Source of the DNA: Chitinophagaceae bacterium | GTDB taxonomy: Bacteria; Bacteroidota; Bacteroidia; Chitinophagales; Chitinophagaceae | Length of the DNA stretch: 64,000 nt | Reading direction: 5' to 3' | Assembly (NCBI GenBank): GCA_023957125.1 | Contig: JAMLHL010000020.1 | Span: 1-64,000 of the forward strand | In this document: positions 45,570-53,842 of the stretch, piece after piece | How positions within the stretch are numbered: the stretch's first letter is position 1 | Layout of the letters: each line of letters begins with the position of its first letter | Made by a program: the position numbers and the translations under genes | Notes under the pieces: generated by a model | What the model saw: the letters and a program-made list of their open reading frames with translations, nothing else | Told to the model about the DNA's origin: nothing | Databases searched by the model: none

Positions 45570-45640
45570 TATCTTTCTCAAGGGTTTAGGGTTGAAACTA
45601 AAGGAGGCTCATTTCTATGAGCCTCAATTTTTTTTATATA
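45570..45640 (+). ncRNA. Candidate small RNA between ndk and lgt
   Basis: About 70 bases from a sigma-54-like site to a strong terminator (GAGGCTCA and TGAGCCTC around a short loop, then eight T's, 45605-45636). No ORF. The transcript would carry AAGGGTTTAGGG and AAAGGAGG single-stranded, the latter able to contact mRNA or the ribosome (inference). Alternatively the hairpin is simply the ndk terminator, 127 bases downstream. The rest of 45477-45753 shows no gene. Confidence 0.35.
45605..45636 (+). terminator. Intrinsic terminator
   Basis: An eight-plus base-pair stem GAGGCTCA/TGAGCCTC, followed by AA and eight T's on the plus strand. Confidence 0.88.
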
Positions 45641-45753
45641 CCCAACAAATGAAACATTTATTTAGAGGGTGCTGAATGACTCGGCACTTCATGGATGCGG
45701 GGTAAAATGCGAGGCAGCCCCTATTTACCGGGATATGATAGAAGGATCCGGCA

Positions 45754-47040
45754 TTATTTCTTCACCTGCGATGGCGTCGCCTGGTGGTTCCGCGCCCAGA
45801 AGAAAAACGCAACCCCTCCAATGACTAAAAGTGTGGATATTATTTCCGCCTGGGTGGGGTGAAATCCAAAAATATCATATTTCGTATTCACCCGGATCTT
45901 TTCAACAAAAAAACGTTCCAGTCCGTTCATAACCAGGTACACCGCGAACATCTGTCCCGGTATGGTTAATTTTTTCCGTATGGCCATAAGAACGACGAAG
46001 AAGATCAGGCAGGTCAACAGTTCATATAAGGGAGTAGGAAAAACCGGTACGGGAAGCGCATTACAGTGATCGCCCTCACAATTTTCCATTTTAAATCCCT
46101 GCTCGTTAACGTTGTGCGGATAGGCATAGGCTACCGTCCATGCGGGAAGAAATGCCGGTGCCTTCACCTGCATACGGGGGATACTGTCCATGCCAAACTC
46201 ACTCAGATAAAAAGTCTTGTTGTTTTCCAGTGCTTTTGCCACTTCTCCACCCGTTGCTTCAACAACTTTGCCGTTGGCAGTGGTAACATAGGCGCTGTTC
46301 AAGATGCCCCAGTCGCCATCACCGCTTACCTGGCAGCCAATACGACCGATGGCATAAGCCAGCATCAGAGCAGGCGCCGCGGCGTCTATGAGATGCCGGA
46401 TATGGATGCGCTTTTTCCTGGCATACCAGAGTATCGCTATAGTGGCGCAGATCAACCCGCCATAAAAAGTAAGCCCGCTGGGTGAAAACAGGTTTTCGAT
46501 TGGATTTTGAATGAACCGGTCCCAGTTTTCAAGGTTGTCGAAAATCTTGGCCCCTAAAAAGCCAAAAACAGCCGCATAGATGGTAATATCTCCCACTCTT
46601 TCGTGTGGCCATACCCGTATCTTCCGTTTTTCCGGCTTCGCCAGCTTCTCCTTGTTTTTTTCCCGGTACCTGAGCCATGCAAATACCAGGGCCAAAATAA
46701 GTCCTCCGGCAAGACTCCCCCGGCCGGAAAAAATATAATCCTGCGGCGATACCTGGTCGCTGTTGAGAAAAATCCCGATCGCCTTGTATCCTACCACAAA
46801 ACCCAGTAAAGCATTGAGGAGCAGCTCGGAAAAAGTAGCCGGCTTTCCCACCGTGATAGCCTCTTCGACGGGAAACAAAAGCCCGTCCCTTTCCTTCCTT
46901 TTAAGCTCCCTTACCAATACCAAAGCGGAAAGGATAAAAGCTATCGCCACAAAAAATCCAAAAGCGTTCACAAATTTCGTCCAGGCCCAGGGTTCAATTC
47001 CGAAAGTATCTTTAAGGAAAAAATATAGATTGGGATACAT
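45754..47040 (-). CDS. lgt: Prolipoprotein diacylglyceryl transferase, long form
   Basis: A 428-residue multi-span enzyme adding diacylglycerol to the lipobox Cys of prolipoproteins. The Lgt signature with its essential Arg is AYAIGRIGCQVSGDGDWG. FYGGLICA and PLYELLTCLIFF are further family segments. It is about 150 residues longer than E. coli Lgt: extra N-terminal helices plus a periplasmic loop of about 70 residues after the signature (VTTANGKVVEA onward), both usual in Bacteroidota. Several client lipoproteins are in the window (42981, 47880, 49094, 31294). Confidence 0.94.
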   Translation of the reverse strand: MYPNLYFFLKDTFGIEPWAWTKFVNAFGFFVAIAFILSALVLVRELKRKERDGLLFPVEEAITVGKPATFSELLLNALLGFVVGYKAIGIFLNSDQVSPQDYIFSGRGSLAGGLILALVFAWLRYREKNKEKLAKPEKRKIRVWPHERVGDITIYAAVFGFLGAKIFDNLENWDRFIQNPIENLFSPSGLTFYGGLICATIAILWYARKKRIHIRHLIDAAAPALMLAYAIGRIGCQVSGDGDWGILNSAYVTTANGKVVEATGGEVAKALENNKTFYLSEFGMDSIPRMQVKAPAFLPAWTVAYAYPHNVNEQGFKMENCEGDHCNALPVPVFPTPLYELLTCLIFFVVLMAIRKKLTIPGQMFAVYLVMNGLERFFVEKIRVNTKYDIFGFHPTQAEIISTLLVIGGVAFFFWARNHQATPSQVKK

Positions 47041-47255
47041 CTTACTTCAGTAATTATGAGGCACAATGTTACTCTAAAAATGTGTATTGCCGTAAATAAA
47101 CTTAAATTCATCCCTCCTGCAACCTGCATTCAGGGGAGGGAGCAGGATTAAAAAATCCCGTTCTTTTCAGAAACGGGATAAAACAATTTAACCGGCGGTT
47201 CCAGACCTTGCAGTTTCTAATTACACAAACTGATCCGTTATTCTCCAACGGTCAT

Positions 47256-47675
47256 TTAATTGCAATACTCGTCAAAAGCGGCTATAAGACTATTGGCAAC
47301 CAATTGTGCAGGTCTGCCTTCAATCTGATGCCGTTCAATAAAATGCACCAGTTGCCCGTCTTTAAACAGCGCTATGGAGGGCGACGATGGCGGATAAGGA
47401 AGGAGGTGTGTTCTCAATGTCTGAACGGCTTCAAGGTCAAATCCTGCAAAACTGGTCGTCAACTGATCCGGCTTTTTGGTAGCATTGGCCACCGCCATCA
47501 ATACAGCCGGACGGGCGCTTCCTGCCGAGCAGCCGCAAACAGAATTGATCATCACCAGGGTTGTGCCTTTCTGCTGCAAAGCCTGTTCCACCTCCTCCGG
47601 GGTTAACAGTTCGCTGAAGCCATTGTCTGTCAACTCTTCCTTCATGGGGATCACAATTTCTTCGGGATACATCAT
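47256..47675 (-). CDS. Bacilliredoxin, BrxA/BrxB (YphP/YqiW) family
   Basis: A 139-residue thioredoxin-fold protein with the CGC active site (Cys-47, Cys-49) in NSVCGCSAGSARPA. It removes bacillithiol from mixed disulfides on proteins. MMYPEEIVIP is the conserved start; the ORF extends 14 codons further, into a promoter box. Together with YpdA at 40293 it indicates a bacillithiol redox system. Confidence 0.94.
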   Translation of the reverse strand: MMYPEEIVIPMKEELTDNGFSELLTPEEVEQALQQKGTTLVMINSVCGCSAGSARPAVLMAVANATKKPDQLTTSFAGFDLEAVQTLRTHLLPYPPSSPSIALFKDGQLVHFIERHQIEGRPAQLVANSLIAAFDEYCN

Positions 47676-47714
47676 GGTTGGTAATATTTTTAAAATGATT
47701 GTTTTAGAATCCGG

Positions 47715-47722
47715 CAAAGTTA
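47715..47722 (-). promoter_or_regulatory. Bacilliredoxin promoter -7 box
   Basis: TAACTTTG on the minus strand, the same octamer as at the ypdA promoter, 39 bases before the chosen ATG. Confidence 0.55.
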
Positions 47723-47879
47723 CACAAATCCTGAATCATAATTTCAACCGGGCGTTTTTCGATTCTTCTGAGGTTTCATGGGCATGAACCACGGCGAAAA
47801 ACTTTGCGCCTTTGCGTGAAAAAAGCATCAGCAGGGATTCATGCAACGCGAACCACGGCATCGCCGGGATAGCAATCCA

Positions 47880-49004
47880 TTAATCGAGCAGTTCTCCTAA
47901 TTTTTTGATCAGATCGGCGCCTCTGAGGCTTTTGGCAATGATCTTGCCGTCTTTGTCCAACAGGTAATTCATGGGAATGGCTTTAACACCATATAGTCCG
48001 GCTACATCACTCTCCCATCCTTTCAAATCGGAAACCTGGGTCCATTCCAGCTTGTCCTGCTTAATGGCCTGTTCCCATTTGTCTTTTTTCTCGTCCAGCG
48101 AAACACCCAGGATATCAAATCCCTTTGATTTGTAATTCTGATACGCCTTCACTACTGTTGGGTTTTCCTGCCGGCAGGGACCGCACCAGCTTGCCCAAAA
48201 ATCCACCAGGGTATATTTCCCTTTGAAAGCAGCCAGGGAAACAGGCTTCCCATTTACATCTTCTAACGTAAAATCCGGCGCAGCGCTTCCGACTGCTGTT
48301 GTTTTAGCAGCATCCAGGCCTTCTTTTATCGCTTTCCCAAAATGGGAGGCTTTGACTTTTTCGTCCAGTGCATTGTATAAAGGCTCTAATTGGGATGGCA
48401 CAATATCATAACTAAAATTTTGCGCCAACTGGAAGGCCGAAACATAAGAAGCCGGGTTTTCTTTTACAAACCGGGCCACCAGTTGTTTTCCCTCTTCTTC
48501 CAGTAATTCATAATCTTTCTGTACCTGTAAGGACTTTTGTTCATCGCCCGACATGGCAGCCGCCTGGTAATCTTCATACAACTGCCGCTGTTTTTCATCA
48601 ATGGGACGGCGCATTTCATTAAACTTTTTCAGATCTTCCTGTGCAGCCGAACCGGTAATATCGGCCTTGAATAAAGAATCTATATTTCCTTTCAGACCAA
48701 TCTCCCCGCCTTCTATAAAAAATCCCAACGGGAAGCGCTTTTGTCCTCCCTGGTCATAACCCAGCAGTACGAACTCCGGATGAGCGGCTTCCCCTTTAAA
48801 GACAAATTTTCCCTGCTCAATTTTTGCCGAATCGGGTACCTGCTGCCCCTGCTCGGGATGGTACAGATAAACCCAGCCGGTTTCCAGCCCTTCAATATTT
48901 CCGGTTAACTGATACGCTGGATCCCCGTTGCTCCCGGATTTTCCCTGGTTGCCGCAGGACGTCATCACAAAAGCAACCCCCAGTACAATAAACAGCCTTT
49001 GCAT
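47880..49004 (-). CDS. TlpA-family thiol reductase lipoprotein with DUF4369
   Basis: A 374-residue lipoprotein: signal MQRLFIVLGVAFVMTSC with lipobox Cys-17. An N-terminal DUF4369-type beta domain (about 35-130, YQLTGNIEGLETGWVYL) is followed by a helical linker (about 130-235) and a TlpA/thioredoxin domain (about 240-374) with active site WCGPC in DFWASWCGPCRQENP. The cis-Pro region reads VKAIPMNYLLD. It probably reduces envelope disulfides using electrons from a DsbD-type donor such as the one at 59459. The longer ORF adds 14 codons without a better start. Confidence 0.92.
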   Translation of the reverse strand: MQRLFIVLGVAFVMTSCGNQGKSGSNGDPAYQLTGNIEGLETGWVYLYHPEQGQQVPDSAKIEQGKFVFKGEAAHPEFVLLGYDQGGQKRFPLGFFIEGGEIGLKGNIDSLFKADITGSAAQEDLKKFNEMRRPIDEKQRQLYEDYQAAAMSGDEQKSLQVQKDYELLEEEGKQLVARFVKENPASYVSAFQLAQNFSYDIVPSQLEPLYNALDEKVKASHFGKAIKEGLDAAKTTAVGSAAPDFTLEDVNGKPVSLAAFKGKYTLVDFWASWCGPCRQENPTVVKAYQNYKSKGFDILGVSLDEKKDKWEQAIKQDKLEWTQVSDLKGWESDVAGLYGVKAIPMNYLLDKDGKIIAKSLRGADLIKKLGELLD

Positions 49005-49093
49005 TTTCAATGTTTTATTAAAACTCAAAACGGCGAAATTAAGCAATATGCCGCTCTTTACTGTTACGCCGGTTACAAAACATTGTTATTATT

Positions 49094-50152
49094 TTACTGG
49101 TACTGGATGTACATGGGGCGAGGTTTCAACTGCAGTACCTCCTCCGGCGTCATGGTACGGCTGTTGGCTTCCCGGAAATCATTTTTATAGAAGATTTTGA
49201 AGCCGGTAAACTGCACAGGTTCCCGGTAGATGAAGTGTTTGTAGGTATTGATCTTCCTGGCCTGGTGCCCCCAGCCATCCATATCCATAACGATCTGCAC
49301 TTCAGGGCGGGTTTTGATCTGTTTGTAATTGGTTACCATAGCCTGGGTAAAACGATGCACCACCAATATTTTAGGTGGAAGATTGTGCTTTTTAACGAGG
49401 TCTGCCAGGTAACCCGTAACATAGTTGATGTCATCCGCGTTAAAGGAGCCGATAACCGTGCCCGGCCGGTGGCCGCCTTTCATTGAAAATTCGGGGTCTA
49501 TTCCCAAATGCACGTTGGGCATCATTAAATATTTCTCAAGCAGGGGGATCTCCACCTGCACGGTGCTCAATCCTACCTGCACATCCACGAAAGTAATGGC
49601 GTCAATTTGTTTTGCCATATTCAACACCGAATCAATCTGGTGAAAAGGCATCCGTAACTTGTATTTCCCGTCTTTTCCGGGGCTTCCCTGGGCGGTTACC
49701 GCAATATAATGCAAAGCCGGCAGTACCTCAGTAGCGCTATCCGCCTTCTCCCAGTTTTTTACTTCCTGCTTTAATTTAGCCAGCATCTGGGCAGGGGGTA
49801 ATTCCCCTAAAATACCCATTTGTCTGGAATACAGGTTCCCATAAAAAGATACGATTCTTTTAAACGGCAGGATCGCTCCGGGAAGCGGGTAAGGCGCTTT
49901 CACCGGCCATAAGCCGGAAGTATCCCCGTTTACCATCTGCTGAATTTTCTGATCGTATAAAACCGTATCCAGCACCGCCGGAGCCGGGGTTTCGGGAACC
50001 AAACCATCCTGAACAGCGGCGTTGGCGCTGTCTTTTTTGGCAGGATCCGATTCAGAAAAAGTTTGTCCGCAACTAACAGTCAGCAGCAGGCAACAACAGC
50101 ACACTACCAACGACGATGCTCTCCGGAGGCGATGCCAAATGGTATCGTTCAT
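49094..50152 (-). CDS. Lipoprotein of unknown function, TIM-barrel-like
   Basis: About 352 residues. The chosen ATG gives a signal peptide with a run of four Cys and the lipobox LTVSC; a longer ORF (37 codons more) has no better start. The mature part carries repeated beta-alpha patterns: LPALHYIAVTAQ, AITFVDVQVG, VHLGIDPEFSM, KILVVHRFTQ and VQIVMDMDGWG. These suggest a TIM barrel with acidic residues at strand ends, like a glycoside hydrolase, but I recognise no named family. The low-complexity linker after the Cys is Ala/Pro/Glu-rich. It is probably attached to the outer membrane. Confidence 0.65.
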   Translation of the reverse strand: MNDTIWHRLRRASSLVVCCCCLLLTVSCGQTFSESDPAKKDSANAAVQDGLVPETPAPAVLDTVLYDQKIQQMVNGDTSGLWPVKAPYPLPGAILPFKRIVSFYGNLYSRQMGILGELPPAQMLAKLKQEVKNWEKADSATEVLPALHYIAVTAQGSPGKDGKYKLRMPFHQIDSVLNMAKQIDAITFVDVQVGLSTVQVEIPLLEKYLMMPNVHLGIDPEFSMKGGHRPGTVIGSFNADDINYVTGYLADLVKKHNLPPKILVVHRFTQAMVTNYKQIKTRPEVQIVMDMDGWGHQARKINTYKHFIYREPVQFTGFKIFYKNDFREANSRTMTPEEVLQLKPRPMYIQYQ

Positions 50153-50316
50153 TACAACGCCGGCAATGTTCTCCTTCCTCATTTTTTCCGCAGCAGGGAT
50201 CATGATCTTTATTGTATTTAAGTCTGAAAATGGAAAAAGCAAAATAACGTGGTATTCCTGCAAAAACGTGATAATCAGTCAAATATTATAAACAATTTGG
50301 CAATCTTTTTTTCGTG

Positions 50317-51390
50317 CTACTCCAGGAATTTCAATACCTGTTCGCCCATTGCATCGGTATTAAGCACTTTACCGGAAGGTGTATGCGTATCGGCAATATC
50401 CCCCGTACGGAAACCGGCCTTCAATACTTTATCCACCGCGCCGATCACCTTCTCTGATTCTGCTTTCATCCCAAAGGAAATATCCAGCAACAGGGCTGCC
50501 GACAGGATGGAGGCCAGTGGATTGGCAATGCCTTTCCCGGTAATATCATGGGCGGAACCGTGTATCGGTTCATATACCCCGGTGCCATCTCCTACGGAAG
50601 CTGAGGCCAGCATCCCCATAGACCCCGCTATCTGGGAGGCCTCATCGGTGAGGATATCCCCAAATAAATTAGCGGTAACCACCACGTCAAAGCGGCGGGG
50701 GTCTTTAATTAACAACATAGCCGTGGCATCCACAAACTGGTGTTCCACTTCAACATCCGGGTATTCGGGGGCAATTTTCTGAACGACTTCTCTCCATAAA
50801 CGGGAAGTTTCGAGAACATTTGCCTTATCCACCGAACATAATTTTTTTCTCCTGGTTCTGGCCGCTTCAAATGCTTTCCGGGCAATACGCTCCACTTCGT
50901 ACCGGCTGTATTCCGCCAGATCATAGGCCGTATCCCCATTATTTTTCCTTCCTTTTTCACCAAAATATATATCGCCGGTCAACTCTCTGAAAAACATAAT
51001 ATCGGCGCCTTTTAATATTTCAGGTTTAATGCTGGAAGCTCCCAATAGTTCATCAAACAATTTGATCGGGCGGATATTGGCATATAACCCCAACTCCTTC
51101 CTCATCTTCAACAGGCCCTGTTCGGGTCTTACCTTAGCCGAGGGATCATTATCGTACCTGGGATGTCCCACTGCCCCAAACAGCACGGCATCCGATGCCT
51201 TCATCTTCTGCAGGGATTCGTCCGGAAGCGGGTTCCCCGTAGCTTCAATAGCCACATGACCAATCAGGGCTTCATCGTAAACAAACTCATGACCGAATTT
51301 TCCGGCAATCCGGTCCAATACTTTTTTCCCGACTGCGGTTACTTCCTGCCCAATCCCGTCCCCGGGGACAATCAAAATGTTTTTTTTCAT
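50317..51390 (-). CDS. leuB: 3-Isopropylmalate dehydrogenase
   Basis: A 357-residue NAD-dependent enzyme oxidising and decarboxylating 3-isopropylmalate in leucine synthesis. Motifs are VPGDGIGQEV at the start, the substrate arginines around RPIKLF and RELTGDIYFGEKGR, and the metal site in GDILTDEASQIAGSMGMLASAS followed by YEPIHGSAHDITGKG. Length normal. Last gene of the leuD-leuA-type-ORF48-leuB set, 40 bases after the small ORF. Confidence 0.96.
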   Translation of the reverse strand: MKKNILIVPGDGIGQEVTAVGKKVLDRIAGKFGHEFVYDEALIGHVAIEATGNPLPDESLQKMKASDAVLFGAVGHPRYDNDPSAKVRPEQGLLKMRKELGLYANIRPIKLFDELLGASSIKPEILKGADIMFFRELTGDIYFGEKGRKNNGDTAYDLAEYSRYEVERIARKAFEAARTRRKKLCSVDKANVLETSRLWREVVQKIAPEYPDVEVEHQFVDATAMLLIKDPRRFDVVVTANLFGDILTDEASQIAGSMGMLASASVGDGTGVYEPIHGSAHDITGKGIANPLASILSAALLLDISFGMKAESEKVIGAVDKVLKAGFRTGDIADTHTPSGKVLNTDAMGEQVLKFLE

Positions 51391-51430
51391 CTAAAAATGT
51401 AATTTATTGTTGTTATGTTGGTATTGCATA

Positions 51431-51577
51431 TTAATAAACCCGCTTCACCTGTCTTTGGGTAAACCCTATTCCCACTGTCACCCGGTGTACTGTTCCCGAA
51501 TAATGTATAAAATTATTTTTTAAAGGCGTTCCAATATAGTCATAACCTATCCGGATGGAAGAAACGGTAGAAGTCAT
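51431..51577 (-). CDS. Small 48-codon ORF coupled to the leuA-type gene
   Basis: Its ATG overlaps the stop of the leuA-type gene (TAATG) and it ends 40 bases before leuB. The product opens MTSTVSSIRIGYDYIG, ends in QRQVKRVY, and contains the aromatic/glycine alternation GYDYIG and VTVGIGF. That alternation recalls the last strands of an outer-membrane barrel, so it may be a gene fragment; alternatively it is a real small protein expressed by coupling. No signal peptide. Confidence 0.35.
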   Translation of the reverse strand: MTSTVSSIRIGYDYIGTPLKNNFIHYSGTVHRVTVGIGFTQRQVKRVY

Positions 51578-53097
51578 TATATTGTATTCAACATCTTCTG
51601 TGTGGCCTTGATAGCCGACACCGTTTGATCGCTGTCCAGCCCCCGGGTCTTGAATTCTTTGTTGTTATACCGCCAGGTGATCACCGTTTCACACAGGGCA
51701 TCACTCCGTCCTCCGGGAGGAATACGAACCGCATAGTCGGTCAGCAAGGGCAATTCTGATTTCCGTTTCCTATATACTTTTTTTAAGGCATTCATGAAAG
51801 CATCATACTGACCATCGCCCAAAGCGTGTTCTTCATAAGGCTCGCCATCCACTACCATCCGGATGGTTACCGAAGGATGCATGCTTTTGGAGTGCGTCAG
51901 CACATAGTCTTCAATCTTCACTTTATCTTCCTGGGTATTATCGAGGATATCTGAAATGATATAAGGCAGGTCGGCAAGTGTTACCACCTCTTTCCGGTCG
52001 CCCAGTTCAATGATCCGCTGCGTAACCTTTTTTAAATCCTCATCCGATAATTGTATGCCCAACTGTTGCAGATTGTTTTCAATATTAGCCTTACCGCTGG
52101 TTTTTCCAAGTGCGTATTTTCGCTGTCTGCCAAAGCGTTCAGGCATCAGGTCGCTGAAATACAATTTGTTCTTTTTGTCGCCATCGGCGTGTATCCCCGC
52201 CGTTTGTGTAAACACATTTTCCCCCACCACCGGATTGTTCGCCGCCACCCGGAAGCCTGAAAACGCTTCCACCAGTTTGCTCACCTTATACAGGGATTTT
52301 TCCACTACCGTGGTTTTTACTCCCGGCATGAAATCGTTCAAGGCGGCAATAACGCTTGCCAGCGGTGCATTACCCGCTCTTTCGCCCATTCCATTCACCG
52401 TAAGATGTACGCCACAGGCGCCGGCTCTAACCGCCTCCAATACGTTGGCCGTTCCGAAATCGTAATCATTGTGACCATGGAAATCAAAATGCAGACCGGG
52501 GTAACGTTGGGTAATGTCAGAAACAAATGCAAATACCTCTGCCGGGGCTAATATTCCCAACGTATCGGGAAGCATGATCCTTTTCACCGGCTGCGTGGCA
52601 AGAAAGTCTATATATTGAAACACATAATCCCCGGAATGCCGCATCCCGTTACTCCAGTCTTCTAAATACACGTTTACTTCTATTTTCTTCTTTTTAGCCA
52701 GGGCGATCACTTTGGCTATATCGGCAAAATGCTGTTCCGGCTTCTTTTTCAACTGGTGTGTGAGGTGATTCAGGGACCCTTTGGTCAATAAGTTCATCAC
52801 CCTGGCGCCGGCTTTTTGCATCCATTCTACCGACACCTTACCATCTACAAAAGTCAGCACCTCTACCCGGTTCAATAATCCATTCGACTTAGCCCAGCGG
52901 GTGATCTTTTTTACAGCCTCAAATTCGCCTTCCGACACCCGGGCGGAAGCGATCTCAATACGGTCCACCCTTACTTCGGTAAGCAACAGTTGTGCGATGG
53001 TGAGCTTTTCAGATGCGGAAAAAGAAACCCCGCTGGTTTGTTCTCCATCGCGAAGCGTAGTATCCAGTATCTCAATATGACGTTGTGCTGATGGCAT
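51577..53097 (-). CDS. 2-Isopropylmalate synthase / citramalate synthase family (LeuA-type)
   Basis: A 506-residue HMGL-family acyl-CoA condensing enzyme. The N-terminal TIM barrel shows EILDTTLRDGEQTSGVSF and the metal-binding HGHNDYDFGTAN. NGMGERAGNAPL follows. The C-terminal LeuA-type regulatory (dimer) domain is present (about 375-505). In Bacteroidota a second LeuA paralogue of this length sits between leuD and leuB, as here; whether it makes isopropylmalate, citramalate or both is not settled by sequence. The canonical leuA and leuC are not in the window. Confidence 0.88.
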   Translation of the reverse strand: MPSAQRHIEILDTTLRDGEQTSGVSFSASEKLTIAQLLLTEVRVDRIEIASARVSEGEFEAVKKITRWAKSNGLLNRVEVLTFVDGKVSVEWMQKAGARVMNLLTKGSLNHLTHQLKKKPEQHFADIAKVIALAKKKKIEVNVYLEDWSNGMRHSGDYVFQYIDFLATQPVKRIMLPDTLGILAPAEVFAFVSDITQRYPGLHFDFHGHNDYDFGTANVLEAVRAGACGVHLTVNGMGERAGNAPLASVIAALNDFMPGVKTTVVEKSLYKVSKLVEAFSGFRVAANNPVVGENVFTQTAGIHADGDKKNKLYFSDLMPERFGRQRKYALGKTSGKANIENNLQQLGIQLSDEDLKKVTQRIIELGDRKEVVTLADLPYIISDILDNTQEDKVKIEDYVLTHSKSMHPSVTIRMVVDGEPYEEHALGDGQYDAFMNALKKVYRKRKSELPLLTDYAVRIPPGGRSDALCETVITWRYNNKEFKTRGLDSDQTVSAIKATQKMLNTI

Positions 53098-53111
53098 CCT
53101 TCAATAATTTT

Positions 53112-53708
53112 CTAATACAAACTTTTTGCTGCAAACGAGGCAATCTCATCTTTCATGGACTGTAAATAATCAATATCGTCATACCCGTTGACCAGGTTGT
53201 TTTTCTTGTATCCATTAATAGGAAAAGTTTCGGATTCGCCGGTGGAAAGAATGGTAATGGTTTGCTGCGGGAGATTGATCTCAAATTCGTTCCGGGGATC
53301 CGCCTCGATGGCTTTAAATATCTTATCCAAAAAAGCCTCGCTCACCTGTACCGGGAGGATGCCTACATTGATTGCGTTGTTCCTGAAAATATCGGCAAAA
53401 AAGCTGGACACCACGCAACGAAAACCATAATCGTAAATCGCCCAGGCCGCGTGTTCCCGGCTGCTGCCGCTGCCGAAATTCCTGCCTCCCACCAGTATTC
53501 TGCCGGAATAAAGGGGATTATTCAGGACAAAATCCGCTTTGGGCGTATTATCACTGTTGTATCGCCAGTCGCGAAACAAATTATCGCCAAAGCCTTTTCT
53601 TTGGGTCGCTTTTAAAAAACGGGCGGGAATGATCTGATCCGTATCCACATTTTCTATGGGCATCGGAACGGCGGTACTCCTGAGCAGGGTGAACTTGTCG
53701 TAAGCCAT
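53112..53708 (-). CDS. leuD: 3-Isopropylmalate dehydratase small subunit
   Basis: A 198-residue swivel-domain subunit that pairs with LeuC to isomerise 2- to 3-isopropylmalate. It shows NVDTDQIIPARFLKA, GRNFGSGSSREHAAWAI and the FFADIFRNNAINVGILP segment. Length normal. The obligate partner LeuC, usually directly upstream, is missing: a heptad repeat and the transketolase gene lie there instead. Fourteen bases separate it from the leuA-type gene. Confidence 0.96.
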   Translation of the reverse strand: MAYDKFTLLRSTAVPMPIENVDTDQIIPARFLKATQRKGFGDNLFRDWRYNSDNTPKADFVLNNPLYSGRILVGGRNFGSGSSREHAAWAIYDYGFRCVVSSFFADIFRNNAINVGILPVQVSEAFLDKIFKAIEADPRNEFEINLPQQTITILSTGESETFPINGYKKNNLVNGYDDIDYLQSMKDEIASFAAKSLY

Positions 53709-53713
53709 TGGGG

Positions 53714-53783
53714 AAGTTTATAGTTTATAGTATGGAAGTTTCGGGTTTCGGGTTTCGGGTTTTGGGTTTTGAGTTTTGGGTTG
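53714..53783. repeat. Heptad array (GTTTnnn)
   Basis: About nine consecutive units: GTTTATA twice, an eight-base unit, GTTTCGG three times, then GTTTTGG, GTTTTGA, GTTTTGG. It ends near a loose GGCCTG...CAGGCT inverted repeat. It lies between leuD and the transketolase gene, where leuC would be expected. Confidence 0.75.
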
Positions 53784-53842
53784 GCCTGATGGAATACAAC
53801 AGGCTATATCCAACGTCACTAACGGATGCCATCATGCGCAGG

